Under the pieces are notes generated by a model. It was not told the origin of the DNA. It saw nothing but the letters and a program-made list of their open reading frames with translations, and ran no database searches. A program made the position numbers and the translations under genes. A DNA stretch of 64,000 bases from Blastococcus capsensis (GTDB lineage: Bacteria > Actinomycetota > Actinomycetes > Mycobacteriales > Geodermatophilaceae): positions 1 through 64,000 of the forward strand of contig NZ_JASNNW010000008.1 in the NCBI RefSeq assembly GCF_030165005.1. The letters are read 5' to 3'. Shown piece after piece: positions 1 to 9,006 of the stretch (the stretch's first letter is position 1; the number at the start of each line of letters is the position of its first letter).

Positions 1-1557
1 GGCTCACTGGTGCACCATCCTTCCGTCACCGATCTTGGTTGGGTCGGTGATGCGCCCGAGGTGCCGCCTCGTCATCGCCCTGCTCGCTTGACGCTGTTGA
101 TGTCCAGCATGAGATCTGCGAGGCGAGGCGGTTGCCCGGGACGTGCCGACCGTCGACAGGGCTGAGCGCCAGCGAGCGCCGATCAGTGAGCGAACCGGCA
201 GCCACGTTCCGGCTCCACCGGCACCACAAGTGGGCGCCTCCCCACTGGGACTAGCAGCGAGGAGGCTGACGTGAAGTCTGCCAGCAACACCCTGCCCGAT
301 GAAGCACTCAACGGCGTGACCGGCGGCCTGGACTGGGCGCGTGATGATCACGCGGCCTCGGTGGTCGACGCGCGCGGCCGGGAACTGGTCCGGCACAGTG
401 TCGAGCACAGCGCGGCCGGGCTGCGCGAGTTGATCGACGTCTTCAGCCGCGCGGGCTGCCATGAGGTCGCGATCGAACGCCCCGACGGCCCGGTCGTCGA
501 CGCCCTGCTCACCGCCGGGCTGACGGTGGTGGTGATCAGCCCGAACCAGGTGAAGAACCTGCGTTCCCGCTACGGATCGGCCGGCAACAAGGACGACCGG
601 TTCGACGCCTACGTGCTCGCCGACACGCTGCGCACCGACCGGGCCCGACTGCGCCCGCTGACCCCCGACAGGGCCGACACCGTTGCGCTGCGCCGGACCT
701 GTCGGGCCCGCAAGGACCTCATCGCCCACCGGGTCGGGGCCGCCAACCAGCTGCGCGCGCATCTGCGCAACGTCTTCCCCGGCGCTATCGGTCTCTTCGC
801 CGAGATCGACAGCCCGGTCAGCCTGGCGTTCCTGACCCGCTTCGACACCCAGGACAAGGCCGACTGGCTCACTCCCACCCGGCTCGGCACCTGGCTGACC
901 AAGCAGGGCTACCCCGGACGTACCGACCCCGCCGTGCTGCACGCCCGACTGACCGCCGCCCCGCGCGGCGCCACCGGCGCCGAGGCCGACGCCAACGCGG
1001 CCATCACCCGCGCTCTGGTCGCCGTCCTGTTCGGCTTGCTCGAGCAGATCAAGGCCCTCACCGCCGAGATCGACGCGCAGCTGGCCCGCCACGCCGATCA
1101 GCACATCTTCACTGGCCTGCCCCGCTCGGGACGAGTCCGCGCGGCCCGGATGCTCGCCGAGATCGGTGACTGCCGCGCGCGCTTCCCCAGCCCCGAATCG
1201 CTGGCCTGCCTGGCCGGCGCCGCCCCCTCCACCCGCCAGTCCGGCAAGATCCGCGCCGTCGGGTTCCGCTGGGCCTGCGATAAGCAACTGCGCGACGCGG
1301 TCTGCGACTTCGCCGCCGACTCCCGGCACGCCAACCCCTGGGCCGCCGACCTCTACAACCGCGCCCGCGAACCGCGCCCGCGCCCGCGGCCACGACCATC
1401 CGCACGCCGTGCGCATCCTTGCCCGCGCCTGGCTCTACGTGATCTGGCACTGCTGGCAGGCCGGCGAGGCCTACGACCCGGCCCGCCACCACGCCCCGCA
1501 ACGCGTCCTCACCAACCAAGACAACATCAACCAAGCAGCGGCTTGACACAGGGCTTC
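1..1557 (+). mobile_element. IS110-family insertion element (outer ends not defined)
   Basis: The element is recognised from its transposase at 271-1546. IS110 elements usually lack terminal inverted repeats, and I could not place the left end. The right end probably lies within a few bases after the transposase stop, because the stop codon of cbiQ is already at 1558-1560. Bases 1-270 carry no recognisable gene. In the IS110 group this 5' non-coding end is where the bridge RNA is encoded; a small hairpin (AGTGGG/CCCACT) lies at about 230-248. The left limit of 1 is only the window edge. Confidence 0.6.
271..1546 (+). pseudogene. IS110-family transposase, frameshifted near the C-terminus
   Basis: The N-terminal RuvC-like DEDD domain is intact: GLDWARDDHAA near residue 19, AIERPDG near residue 68, and NKDDRFDAYVLAD near residue 110. 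The C-terminal domain with the catalytic serine is also present (AGAAPSTRQSGK, about residue 310). The GTG start at 271 follows GAGGAGG. At 1357-1382 the 13-mer AACCGCGCCCGCG occurs twice in tandem and shifts the frame. Removing one copy restores the usual family ending (YNRARARGHDHPHAVRIL and onward) to a TGA at 1546. Without repair the frame runs on antisense through cbiQ. It was presumably active when inserted and is now dead unless a frameshift is tolerated. Confidence 0.9.
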
Positions 1558-2295
1558 TCATGCGACCACCAGGCTCACCGCGACGATCCCGGCGAGGCCG
1601 GCCGCCCCGGCCGCGAGGAAGGCACGCGAGGAGGGCAGCACCTCCGGCAGCACCCGGAGGCCGGCCTCCATCCCGCGGCCGGCCAGGCCGTCCTGCATCC
1701 GTCGGGCGCGGTCCCAGGAGCGGGTGAGCACCGCGGCGGCGAGCACGCCGGACGAGCGGTAGGACCGGCGCAAGGACGAGTGACCCATCCGCGCGGTCTG
1801 CGCCTCGCGGATGGTGCGCAGGCTCTCCAGGAGCACGAACAGCAGCCGGTAGACGACCGACGCCACCTCGACGACCGCATCGGGCACGTGCAGCCGGCGC
1901 AGCGCGGGCAGCAGGTCCGACATCGGCGTGGTGGTGGCCAGGAGCAACACGGCCGCGCTGCCGGCGAGCGCGTGCCCGGCCAGCGAGCCGGCCCGGGCCG
2001 CGGCGTCGGGCGCCCAGCCGATCCCGTCGCCGTCCACCGCCACCACCGCGGTCAGCGCCCCGACGGTGATGAAGGCCAGCGGCAGGCGCACCGCCCGGCC
2101 GAACGTGCGGGCCGGCACCCGGGCCGGGCCGAGCGCCAGCCCGACCGCCACGAGACCCACGAGCAGGCTGCCGGGCCAGGCCGGCAACAGGAGGGCGCAC
2201 ACGACCAGGCCACCGCAGAGGAGCAGTTTGTCGTCCGGGGAACGGCGTCGCCAGGCGCTGGCCCAGGCGGCGTCGTCGACCGCCAGGCCGGTCAC
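1558..2295 (-). CDS. cbiQ: CbiQ, transmembrane T component of the cobalt ECF transporter
   Basis: About 245 residues, with several hydrophobic segments in the N-terminal half and the conserved cytoplasmic arm carrying Ala-Arg-Gly-like signatures (RMGHSSLRRSYR and RMQDGLAGRGME). These couple to the ATPase in ECF transporters. I chose the GTG at 2295 because its GTGA overlaps the cbiN stop; longer in-frame extensions are antisense to cbiN. It is the last gene of the chlID-cobO-cobB-cbiMNQ operon. Its stop abuts the IS110 element, and the ATPase CbiO expected next is not seen in the window. Confidence 0.93.
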   Translation of the reverse strand: MTGLAVDDAAWASAWRRRSPDDKLLLCGGLVVCALLLPAWPGSLLVGLVAVGLALGPARVPARTFGRAVRLPLAFITVGALTAVVAVDGDGIGWAPDAAARAGSLAGHALAGSAAVLLLATTTPMSDLLPALRRLHVPDAVVEVASVVYRLLFVLLESLRTIREAQTARMGHSSLRRSYRSSGVLAAAVLTRSWDRARRMQDGLAGRGMEAGLRVLPEVLPSSRAFLAAGAAGLAGIVAVSLVVA

Positions 2296-2600
2296 GGCGC
2301 CGGGCTCCCCGGCGCAGCCTTTTCCTGCGCGAGCCGCCGGCCGCGCAGCCGGCCGAGGACGTAGCCGAGCACGCCGCCCCCGATCGCTGCCTGGAGGGCG
2401 AACAGTCCCGACTCCACCTCGCCGGCGGGGCTGAACACCGACTCGAACCAGGGCGTGTAGCCACCGGCCTCGAGGTCCTCGGTCACGGCGGCGTCGGTGC
2501 CGCCGTACTCGGAGGCGCCGCCATCGAGGAGCAGCGGGATCGCGAACAGCGCGACGACGGCGAGGACGAGCAGGACGTTGACCAGTGCGCGGCGGCTCAT
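2292..2600 (-). CDS. cbiN: CbiN, small membrane subunit of the cobalt ECF transporter
   Basis: 102 residues with one N-terminal membrane segment (about 5-25), an extracytoplasmic loop with the family-like YTPWFESVF stretch (about 48-56), and a second membrane segment (about 66-85). CbiN activates the cobalt-binding subunit CbiM. The start overlaps the cbiM stop by 4 bases and the end overlaps the cbiQ start by 4 bases, so translation of the three is probably coupled. Size and position match the family well. Confidence 0.93.
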   Translation of the reverse strand: MSRRALVNVLLVLAVVALFAIPLLLDGGASEYGGTDAAVTEDLEAGGYTPWFESVFSPAGEVESGLFALQAAIGGGVLGYVLGRLRGRRLAQEKAAPGSPAP

Positions 2601-3289
2601 GCGGCACCTCCGGCGGTCGTCGCGGGAGCGGGTCGCAGGACACCGAGCCGTTCCAGCTCGGGGCGGGCGTTGACCGTCAGCACCCGGAACAGCAGGACGC
2701 CGAGCACCCCCTCGCCGATCGCGAGCGGGATCTGGGTGATCGCGAAGATGCCGAGGAACTTCGCCGCGGCGCCGGCCAGGCCGCTGCTCGCGTCGGGGAA
2801 GGCCAGGGCGAGCTGCAGCGACGTGGTGACGTAGGTGGCCAGGTCGGCCAGCACCATGCCGGCGAAGACGCCGGGCAGCAGCCCCCCGCCGAGTGCCCGG
2901 ACGAGCCGGTAGGCGCCGTACCCGACCCAGGGCCCGACGACGGCGAAGGCGAACGCGTTGGCTCCCAGCGTGGTGAGCCCGCCGTGTGCCAGCAGCAGCG
3001 CCTGGAAGAGGAGGACGACGGTGCCGAGCAGCGCCATCACCGGTGGCCGGAACAGGATCGCTCCGGCGCCCGTGCCGGTCGGATGGCTGGAGCTGCCGGT
3101 GATCGAGGGCAGTTTGATCGCGCTGAGCACGAAGGTGAAGGCGCCGGCGGCGCCGAGCAGCAGCGTCGACTCCGGGTTCTCCCGCACCTCCCTGACCACG
3201 GCGCGGGCGCCGTGAACTACGAACGGTGCGGCGGCCACGGTCCAGCCGACCGCGTGGGCGGCGGGCAGGAACCCCTCAGCGATGTGCAT
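2597..3289 (-). CDS. cbiM: CbiM, substrate-binding S component of the cobalt ECF transporter
   Basis: 230 residues starting MHIAEGFLP. The N-terminal Met-His is the conserved metal ligand of CbiM, which supports the ATG at 3289. The rest is hydrophobic with family motifs such as [16 protein letters not shown] (about 58-73). The protein brings Co2+ into the cell for corrin synthesis. It overlaps the end of cobB by 14 bases. The upstream riboswitch would couple cobalt import to cobalamin status. Confidence 0.96.
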   Translation of the reverse strand: MHIAEGFLPAAHAVGWTVAAAPFVVHGARAVVREVRENPESTLLLGAAGAFTFVLSAIKLPSITGSSSHPTGTGAGAILFRPPVMALLGTVVLLFQALLLAHGGLTTLGANAFAFAVVGPWVGYGAYRLVRALGGGLLPGVFAGMVLADLATYVTTSLQLALAFPDASSGLAGAAAKFLGIFAITQIPLAIGEGVLGVLLFRVLTVNARPELERLGVLRPAPATTAGGAA

Positions 3290-4667
3290 GCAGCAGCCCT
3301 TCCGGGAGCCGCGCGGCCGCGGCGACGAATCGGGTGGCCATCCCCGGGGAGCCGGCCCAGTGCAGGTGCAGGTAGGAGGCGTGCACGCCGCCGGTCACGA
3401 AGCCCTCCGGAGCGGCGGACGACCACTGCCAGGCCGGCGTCGCGCCGGCGCCCGGCTGGGCGGAGGTGCGGTGGAACTCGTGACCGCGCACCCGGGCGCC
3501 CGCCGGGGCGAGCACGGAGTCCGACGGCGCGACGGCGGCGCGGTAGCCCAGCGTCAGGCGCGGGGACATCGCCGTCCGGACGTCCAGGACACCGCACATC
3601 GGCATGCCGTCCAGCTCGCGGGCCAGGTAGAGCAGCCCCGCGCACTCCGCGGCGATCGGTGCGCCCCGGGCGGCGAGCGCTCCGACGTCGGCGCGCAGGC
3701 GCTCGTTGGCCGACAGCTCGGCGGCGTAGACCTCGGGGAACCCGCCGCCGACGACCAGACCCGCCGTCCCCTCGGGGAGCGCCTCGTCGCGCAGCGGGTC
3801 GACGACGACCACCTCGGCCCCGGCGGCCGCCAGCAGCTCGGTGTTCTCGGCGTACCCGAAGGTGAACGCCGGGCCACCGGCCACCGCTACCCGCGGGCGG
3901 CCGGGCACCGGCTCGACCTCGGCCGCCGGGTCCCACGGCGAGGCGGAGAGCGGGGGAGCGGTGCGCGCGAGAGCGAGGACGGCGTCCAGGTCGACCCCGT
4001 CGGCGACGACGTGGGCGAGTCGGTCGACGGTCGCCACCGCCTCGGTCGAGCGCTCGGCAGCGGGGACCAGGCCCAGGTGCCGCGACGGCGTGTGCAGCTG
4101 CTCCAGCCGGCGGATCGCGCCCAGGACGGGCATCCCCGCGGCGCCCAGCGCCTCCCGGAGGATGGTCTCGTGCCGGTCGCTCCCCACCCGGTTGAGCACC
4201 ACTCCGCCCATGCGCACGGCCGGGTCGAAGGTCGCGAAGCCGTGCACGAGCGCGGCCACGGACCGGGCCTGCGAGGAGGCGTCGACGACGAGGACGACCG
4301 GGGCCCGGAGCAGCGCGGCGACGTGCGCTGTGGAGGAGAAGCCCGGCTCCACCGAGGGGTGGGTGGCACCGTCGAACAGGCCCATGACGCCCTCGATCAC
4401 GGCGAGGTCCGCGGACCGGGCACCGTGGAGGAACAGCGGCGCGACCCGCTCCTCGCCGACCAGCCACGGGTCGAGGTTGCGGCCCGGTCGCCCGGCGGCC
4501 AGCCCGTGGTACCCCGGGTCGATGTAGTCGGGGCCGACCTTGTGCGGGGAGACCGCGAGACCCCGCGCGGTCAGCGCGGCGATCAGGCCGGTGGCGATCG
4601 AGGTCTTGCCCGCGTTGCTCGACGGCGCGGCGAGCACGATCCTCGGGACCCGCCCCACCCCGCTCAC
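3276..4667 (-). CDS. cobB: Cobyrinic acid a,c-diamide synthase (CobB/CbiA type)
   Basis: 463 residues. The N-terminal P-loop synthetase domain begins [15 protein letters not shown], with [10 protein letters not shown] near residue 40 and GVMGLFDG near residue 90. The C-terminal class I glutamine amidotransferase domain has [11 protein letters not shown] and the nucleophile Cys in [11 protein letters not shown]. It amidates the a and c side chains of (hydrogeno)cobyrinic acid using glutamine and ATP. Tandem GTG codons lie at 4670 and 4667; I took 4667, which forms a GTGA overlap with cobO. It sits between cobO and cbiM in one operon. Confidence 0.95.
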   Translation of the reverse strand: MSGVGRVPRIVLAAPSSNAGKTSIATGLIAALTARGLAVSPHKVGPDYIDPGYHGLAAGRPGRNLDPWLVGEERVAPLFLHGARSADLAVIEGVMGLFDGATHPSVEPGFSSTAHVAALLRAPVVLVVDASSQARSVAALVHGFATFDPAVRMGGVVLNRVGSDRHETILREALGAAGMPVLGAIRRLEQLHTPSRHLGLVPAAERSTEAVATVDRLAHVVADGVDLDAVLALARTAPPLSASPWDPAAEVEPVPGRPRVAVAGGPAFTFGYAENTELLAAAGAEVVVVDPLRDEALPEGTAGLVVGGGFPEVYAAELSANERLRADVGALAARGAPIAAECAGLLYLARELDGMPMCGVLDVRTAMSPRLTLGYRAAVAPSDSVLAPAGARVRGHEFHRTSAQPGAGATPAWQWSSAAPEGFVTGGVHASYLHLHWAGSPGMATRFVAAAARLPEGLLHAHR

Positions 4668-5278
4668 CACTCGATCCCCCGCTGGCCCTTCTGACCGGCG
4701 TCCATCGGGTGCTTGACCTTGGTCATCTCGACGACCAGGTCGGCGGCCTCGACCAGCTTCGGGTGGGCGTCCCGGCCGGTGATCACGACGTGCTGGTTGC
4801 CGGGCCGGTTCGCCAGCGTCTCGACGACCTCGTCGACGTCCACCCAGCCCCACTTCATCGGGTAGGTGAACTCGTCGAGGACGTAGAAGCGGTGCGCCTC
4901 GACGGCGAGGTCCCGCCTGATCTGCGCCCAGCCCTCGGCGGCGTCGGCGGCGTGGTCGACGTCGGTGCCCTGCCGGCGCGACCAGCTCCAGCCGCTGCCC
5001 ATCTTGTGCCAGACCACCGGCCCGCCCTCGCCCGTCTCGGCGTGCAGCCGGCCCAGGGCGGTCAGCGCGTTCTCCTCGCCGACCTTCCACTTGGCGCTCT
5101 TGACGAACTGGTAGACGGCGATCGACCAGCCCTGGTTCCACGCGCGCATGGCCATGCCGAACGCGGCGGTCGACTTGCCCTTCATCTCGCCGGTGTGCAC
5201 CGCGAGCAGCGGACGGTTGCGTCGCTGCCGGGTGGTCAGGCCGTCGTCCGGGACGGCGGTCACCTGTCCCTGCGGCAC
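4664..5278 (-). CDS. cobO: Cob(I)yrinic acid a,c-diamide adenosyltransferase
   Basis: 204 residues of the CobA/CobO/BtuR family. The P-loop is HTGEMKGKSTAAFG (about residues 27-40); the conserved VLDEFTYP and ITGRDAHP motifs follow. It transfers the adenosyl group of ATP to the corrinoid cobalt. The start is taken as GTG 5278, because AGGAGG lies 4 bases upstream; an in-frame ATG at 5320 lacks such a site. It lies 77 bases after chlID and overlaps cobB by 4 bases. Confidence 0.95.
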   Translation of the reverse strand: MPQGQVTAVPDDGLTTRQRRNRPLLAVHTGEMKGKSTAAFGMAMRAWNQGWSIAVYQFVKSAKWKVGEENALTALGRLHAETGEGGPVVWHKMGSGWSWSRRQGTDVDHAADAAEGWAQIRRDLAVEAHRFYVLDEFTYPMKWGWVDVDEVVETLANRPGNQHVVITGRDAHPKLVEAADLVVEMTKVKHPMDAGQKGQRGIEW

Positions 5279-5355
5279 TGGTCCTCCTCGCCGGCGCTCG
5301 GCGGCCGGGCACCTCGGCATGCTCTGTCCACCGGCGGGCTCGCGAGCTCGCTCAC

Positions 5356-7473
5356 CTATGCCGCCTTCCGTGCGGAGCGGACCGTGGCCGCGAGCGAGTC
5401 GGCGGCCAGTTCCTCCAGCCGCAGCGTCTGCGCACCCAGGAGCGCACCCAGCGTGCCCGCGAGTCCGAGGCGCACCGGCCCGGACTCGCAGTCGACGACG
5501 ACGCTCGCGGTGCCGGCCGAAGCGAGCAGCGCGGCCGCGGCGTGCGCGTCGGCGAGGTGGTTGCCGCCGCGCGCTCCGGTGGCCCGGCCGTCGGTGACGA
5601 CGACGAGCAGCGGACGGCGCTGCGGGTCGCGGACGCGCTCGACGCGGAGGACCTCGTGCGCGCGGAGGAGGCCGGCGGCGAGCGGCGTCCGGCCGCCCGT
5701 CGGCAGGTCGGTCAGCCGTGCGGCCGCGGCCTCCACCGACCAGGTCGGCGGCAGCGCGAGCTCGGCGTCCCCGCCGCGGAAGGTGACCAGCCCGACCTTG
5801 TCCCGCCGCTGGTAGGCATCGAGCAGCAGGGACAGGACGGCGCCCTTCACCGCGCCCATCCGTGAGCGCGAGCCCATCGAGCCGCTGGCGTCCACGACGA
5901 ACAGCACGAGGTTGCCCTCGCGGCCCTCGAGCGTGGCCTGGCGGAGGTCCTCGCGGGCGATGCGCAGCCCCGGGCCGGTGCGCCCGCGGGCCACCTGGTG
6001 GGGAGCGGCGGCGAGCACCGTGTCGGTCAGGTGCAGCTTGGTGACCGTCCCGGACGGGCGGACCGAGCCGACCACCCGGCCGCGCTCGCTGCGCGCGCGG
6101 GACCGGCGGCCCGACGCGCCGGCGCCGATACCCGGCACCTCGAGGCGGCGGATACGGAATGGGTCGGTCGGTGCGGCCGCCGCCCGATCCGGCGCCGGTG
6201 TGGCCGCGGTGGATCCGCCGCCCTCGCCCCGCGGAGCGGTCGTCGGCTCGCCCCCGTCTTCCTCAGGCGAAGGAGGCTTTGCCTGCGTTTCGACGTCCGA
6301 TTCGCAGGCATCGCTTCCTTCGCCTGCACCGCCCGGGCCGTGGAGGCCGTCATCGGGGCCACCGTCGTCGGAGCCACCGCCGTCGGGGCCGTCGCCGGGG
6401 CCGTCGCCGGGGCCGTCGCCGGGGCCGTCGCCGGGGCCGTCGTCGTCCGGCGGGGGCTCGTCGGCCGGACGGGCGTCGGAGAGTGCCTGCTCGAGGGTCT
6501 CGTCGTCGAGGCCGGGGGCGTCGAAGGGGTTGCGCCGGCGCCGGTGGGGGAGCGCGAGCCGGGCGGCGACCCGGACGTCGTCCTCGGTGACCTCGTCGCG
6601 CCCGCACCAGGCGGCGTGGGCGAGGGCGGCCCGGGCGGTGACCAGGTCGGCGCGCAGGCCGTCGACGTCGAAGGCCGCGCAGACCGCGGTCACCTGGCGC
6701 AGGGCGCCGTCGGAGAGGACGACGTTCGGCAGGCGGACGCGGGCAGCGGCGATGCGGTCGGACAGCGACGCCTCCTCGGCCGCCCACTCGGCGGCGAAGC
6801 CGGCCGGGTCGGCGTCGAACGCGAAGCGGCGGCGGACGACCTCGGCGCGCAGCTCCGGGTCGCGGGGGGCGGCCACCTCGACGGTGAGGCCGAAGCGGTC
6901 GAGCAGCTGGGGGCGGAGCTCGCCTTCCTCCGGGTTCATCGTCCCGACGAGCAGGAAGCGGGCCGCATGCCGCACGGACACGCCTTCCCGCTCGACGTAG
7001 GCGGTGCCCAGCGCGGCGGCGTCCAGGAGCAGGTCGACCAGGTGGTCGTGCAGCAGGTTGACCTCGTCGACGTAGAGCACGCCCCGGTGCGCCGCCGCGA
7101 GCAGGCCGGGCTCGAAGGCCTTGACGCCTTCGGTCAGCGCCCGCTCCAGGTCGAGGGCGCCGACGACGCGGTCCTCCGAGGCCCCGACCGGCAGCTCGAC
7201 CAGGCGGGCCGGGCGGCTGTGCCCGGGGGCGCCCGCGTCGTGCGGGCCGTCGGGGCAGCCGGGGTCAGGAGCAGCCGGGTCGCAGGCGAAGCGGCACCCC
7301 GCGACGACGTCGACCTGGGGCAGGACGGCGGCGAGCGCACGCACCGCCGTCGACTTGGCGGTGCCCTTCTCGCCCCGCACCAGCACGCCGCCGACGGCGG
7401 GGGAGACGGCGTTGAGCACCAGGGCCAGCCGCATGTCGTCCATGCCGACGACGGCGCCGAAGGGGAAGTTCAC
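5356..7473 (-). CDS. Cobaltochelatase ATPase/VWA subunit (ChlI-ChlD fusion)
   Basis: About 705 residues. The N-terminal AAA+ Mg-chelatase I-type domain has Walker A RGEKGTAKST (near 35) and GVLYVDEVNLL. An acidic, Gly/Pro-rich linker with GDGP repeats follows. The C-terminal von Willebrand A domain has the metal-binding VDASGSMGSRSR motif (near 528). Such fusions are thought to work with CobN in place of CobS and CobT, inserting cobalt by ATP-driven remodelling. The GTG at 7473 fits the family start (NFPFGAVVGMDD), but no strong ribosome site is seen. First gene of the operon, 70 bases after a riboswitch aptamer. Confidence 0.9.
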   Translation of the reverse strand: MNFPFGAVVGMDDMRLALVLNAVSPAVGGVLVRGEKGTAKSTAVRALAAVLPQVDVVAGCRFACDPAAPDPGCPDGPHDAGAPGHSRPARLVELPVGASEDRVVGALDLERALTEGVKAFEPGLLAAAHRGVLYVDEVNLLHDHLVDLLLDAAALGTAYVEREGVSVRHAARFLLVGTMNPEEGELRPQLLDRFGLTVEVAAPRDPELRAEVVRRRFAFDADPAGFAAEWAAEEASLSDRIAAARVRLPNVVLSDGALRQVTAVCAAFDVDGLRADLVTARAALAHAAWCGRDEVTEDDVRVAARLALPHRRRRNPFDAPGLDDETLEQALSDARPADEPPPDDDGPGDGPGDGPGDGPGDGPDGGGSDDGGPDDGLHGPGGAGEGSDACESDVETQAKPPSPEEDGGEPTTAPRGEGGGSTAATPAPDRAAAAPTDPFRIRRLEVPGIGAGASGRRSRARSERGRVVGSVRPSGTVTKLHLTDTVLAAAPHQVARGRTGPGLRIAREDLRQATLEGREGNLVLFVVDASGSMGSRSRMGAVKGAVLSLLLDAYQRRDKVGLVTFRGGDAELALPPTWSVEAAAARLTDLPTGGRTPLAAGLLRAHEVLRVERVRDPQRRPLLVVVTDGRATGARGGNHLADAHAAAALLASAGTASVVVDCESGPVRLGLAGTLGALLGAQTLRLEELAADSLAATVRSARKAA
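6385..6444 (-). repeat. 12-bp tandem repeat coding the chelatase linker
   Basis: Four perfect copies of the 12-mer GGGGCCGTCGCC (plus strand) at 6385-6432 are followed by one copy with a single change. They encode GDGP units in the flexible linker between the AAA+ and VWA domains. The unit is a multiple of three, so copy-number change keeps the frame. Confidence 0.85.
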
Positions 7474-7544
7474 GAGTCGCTGACCGGGTAGCCGCGCATG
7501 GCGCAGTCCTCTCCCCGGGTGTCCACGCCCGGAGGTGGCAGGAG

Positions 7545-7635
7545 GCGACGGCGGGAGTTCCTGACTCACCGGGTGACCGGCTCACAGTGGCGGGACCGTA
7601 CCGGAATCTCACCGGGCTTCCTCCACTGCCGTCGC
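7545..7635 (-). promoter_or_regulatory. Cobalamin riboswitch upstream of chlID operon
   Basis: Read on the minus strand, the element has an 8-bp closing stem: GCGACGGC (complement of 7628-7635) pairs with GCCGTCGC (complement of 7545-7552). Inside are the conserved aptamer blocks: GGAAGCCCGGTGAGATTCCGG, split here as GGAAGCCCGGTG and AGATTCCGG; the B12 box GCCACTGTGA; and GAGTCAGGA. The expression platform probably occludes the start region at 7473. By family knowledge, adenosylcobalamin binding lowers expression of the downstream synthesis and cobalt-uptake genes. Confidence 0.93.
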
Positions 7636-7761
7636 GTGTGGCGCGGTCATCAGATCACAGCCGGTCGCGGCGCCGACAGCCCCCCGGATGAGCGGGCGGT
7701 CGCACGCCGCCACGGGCACGCCGCCGATCGTCGTCCGGGGGGCTCCCTAGGATCGGCCGAC

Positions 7762-9006
7762 ATGCATGCCGCCGCTCCGGGACGAGCCCCTGTTCCGACC
7801 GGGTCCCCGGTCGTCGTCGTGGGCATCGGCGCGGACGGCTGGAACGGCCTCCCGGCGGCCTCGCGGGCGGCGGTCGGGCGGGCCGACGTACTGCTCGGCA
7901 GCGCCCGTCAGCTCGCCCTCGTCCCACCTTCGGTCGAGGTGGAACGGGTGCCGTGGCCGTCCCGGTTGAGCGAGGCGCTCCCCGGCCTGGTGGCGCAGCT
8001 GGCGGACCGTGCGGCGGTCGTGCTCGCCAGCGGCGATCCGATGCTCTCGGGCATCGGCACCACACTCACGCGGCTGCTCGGGAGCGAGCGGGTGCGGGTG
8101 CTTCCGGCACCGTCGTCGGTGTCGCTGGCCTGCGCCCGGCTGGGCTGGGCGGTCGAGGACACGACCGTGGTGACGTTGGTCGGGCGCCCGGTCGAGCTGC
8201 TGCACCCGCACGTCCAACCGGGTCGTCGACTGCTCGTGCTCGGGTCCGACGGCGGCACACCGGCCGAGGTGGCCGCGCTGCTCGTCGAGCGCGGTTTCGG
8301 GCCCAGCGTGCTCTCGGTGCTCGGGGACCTGGGCGGCCCGGACGAGACGGTGGCCTCCGGGACCGCCGCGGACTGGGCGCGGCCGTCGCCCGCCCTCGCC
8401 GTCACCGCCGTCGAGTGCTCGGCCGATCCGGGGATCGTGCCGCTCCCGACCACACCCGGACTCCCCGACGACGTCTACGAGTCCGACGGCCAGCTGACGA
8501 AGTCCGACGTCCGCGCCGTCACCCTCGCCCGGCTCGCGCCGGTGCCCGGCCGTCTGCTCTGGGACGTCGGGGCCGGGGCCGGCTCCATCGGGATCGAGTG
8601 GATGCGCGTGCACCCGGCGTCCCGCGCCGTGGCGGTGGAGGCCTCGGCCGAGCGGGCGGCGCGGATCGCCCGCAACGCCCAGCACCTCGGCGTCCCGCAC
8701 CTGGAGGTGGTGACCGGGCGTGCCCCGGAGGCGCTGGCCGGACTGCCGCGGCCCGACGCGGTCTTCATCGGGGGCGGGGTCACCGTGCCCGGGCTGCCGG
8801 AGGCCTGCTGGGACGCGCTGCCGTCCGGCGGCCGGCTGGTCGCCAACGGGGTGACGGTGGAGAGCGAGGCCGTCCTGGCCGGGTGGTTCGGGCGGGTGGG
8901 CGGCGACCTGGTGCGGATCGGCGTGCAGCACGCGGAACCGGTCGGCCGGTTCACCGGCTGGAAGCCGGCCATGCCGGTGACGATCTGGTCGGTGACCAAG
9001 CCATGA
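7762..9006 (+). CDS. cobL: Precorrin-6Y C5,15-methyltransferase, decarboxylating (CbiE-CbiT fusion)
   Basis: 414 residues. The N-terminal half is a tetrapyrrole methylase domain (VVVVGIGADGW near 17, ASGDPMLSGIG near 90). The C-terminal half is a Rossmann methyltransferase (LLWDVGAGAGSIGIEW near 265, PDAVFIGGG near 330). It methylates C5 and C15 and decarboxylates the C12 acetate chain. The ATG at 7762 starts just before the first conserved block. It diverges from the riboswitch-controlled chlID operon. Its stop overlaps cobM by 4 bases, so the two are coupled. Confidence 0.96.
   Translation: MHAAAPGRAPVPTGSPVVVVGIGADGWNGLPAASRAAVGRADVLLGSARQLALVPPSVEVERVPWPSRLSEALPGLVAQLADRAAVVLASGDPMLSGIGTTLTRLLGSERVRVLPAPSSVSLACARLGWAVEDTTVVTLVGRPVELLHPHVQPGRRLLVLGSDGGTPAEVAALLVERGFGPSVLSVLGDLGGPDETVASGTAADWARPSPALAVTAVECSADPGIVPLPTTPGLPDDVYESDGQLTKSDVRAVTLARLAPVPGRLLWDVGAGAGSIGIEWMRVHPASRAVAVEASAERAARIARNAQHLGVPHLEVVTGRAPEALAGLPRPDAVFIGGGVTVPGLPEACWDALPSGGRLVANGVTVESEAVLAGWFGRVGGDLVRIGVQHAEPVGRFTGWKPAMPVTIWSVTKP

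Noticed and set aside
4..1416. A 470-codon minus-strand frame opposite the transposase
   Set aside because: It is Gly/Val/Asp-rich shadow sequence with no family motifs, and the plus strand carries the clear IS110 protein.
1547..2364. A 697-residue plus-strand protein continuing the transposase
   Set aside because: The extension is a product of the frameshift and runs antisense through the real cbiQ and cbiN genes.
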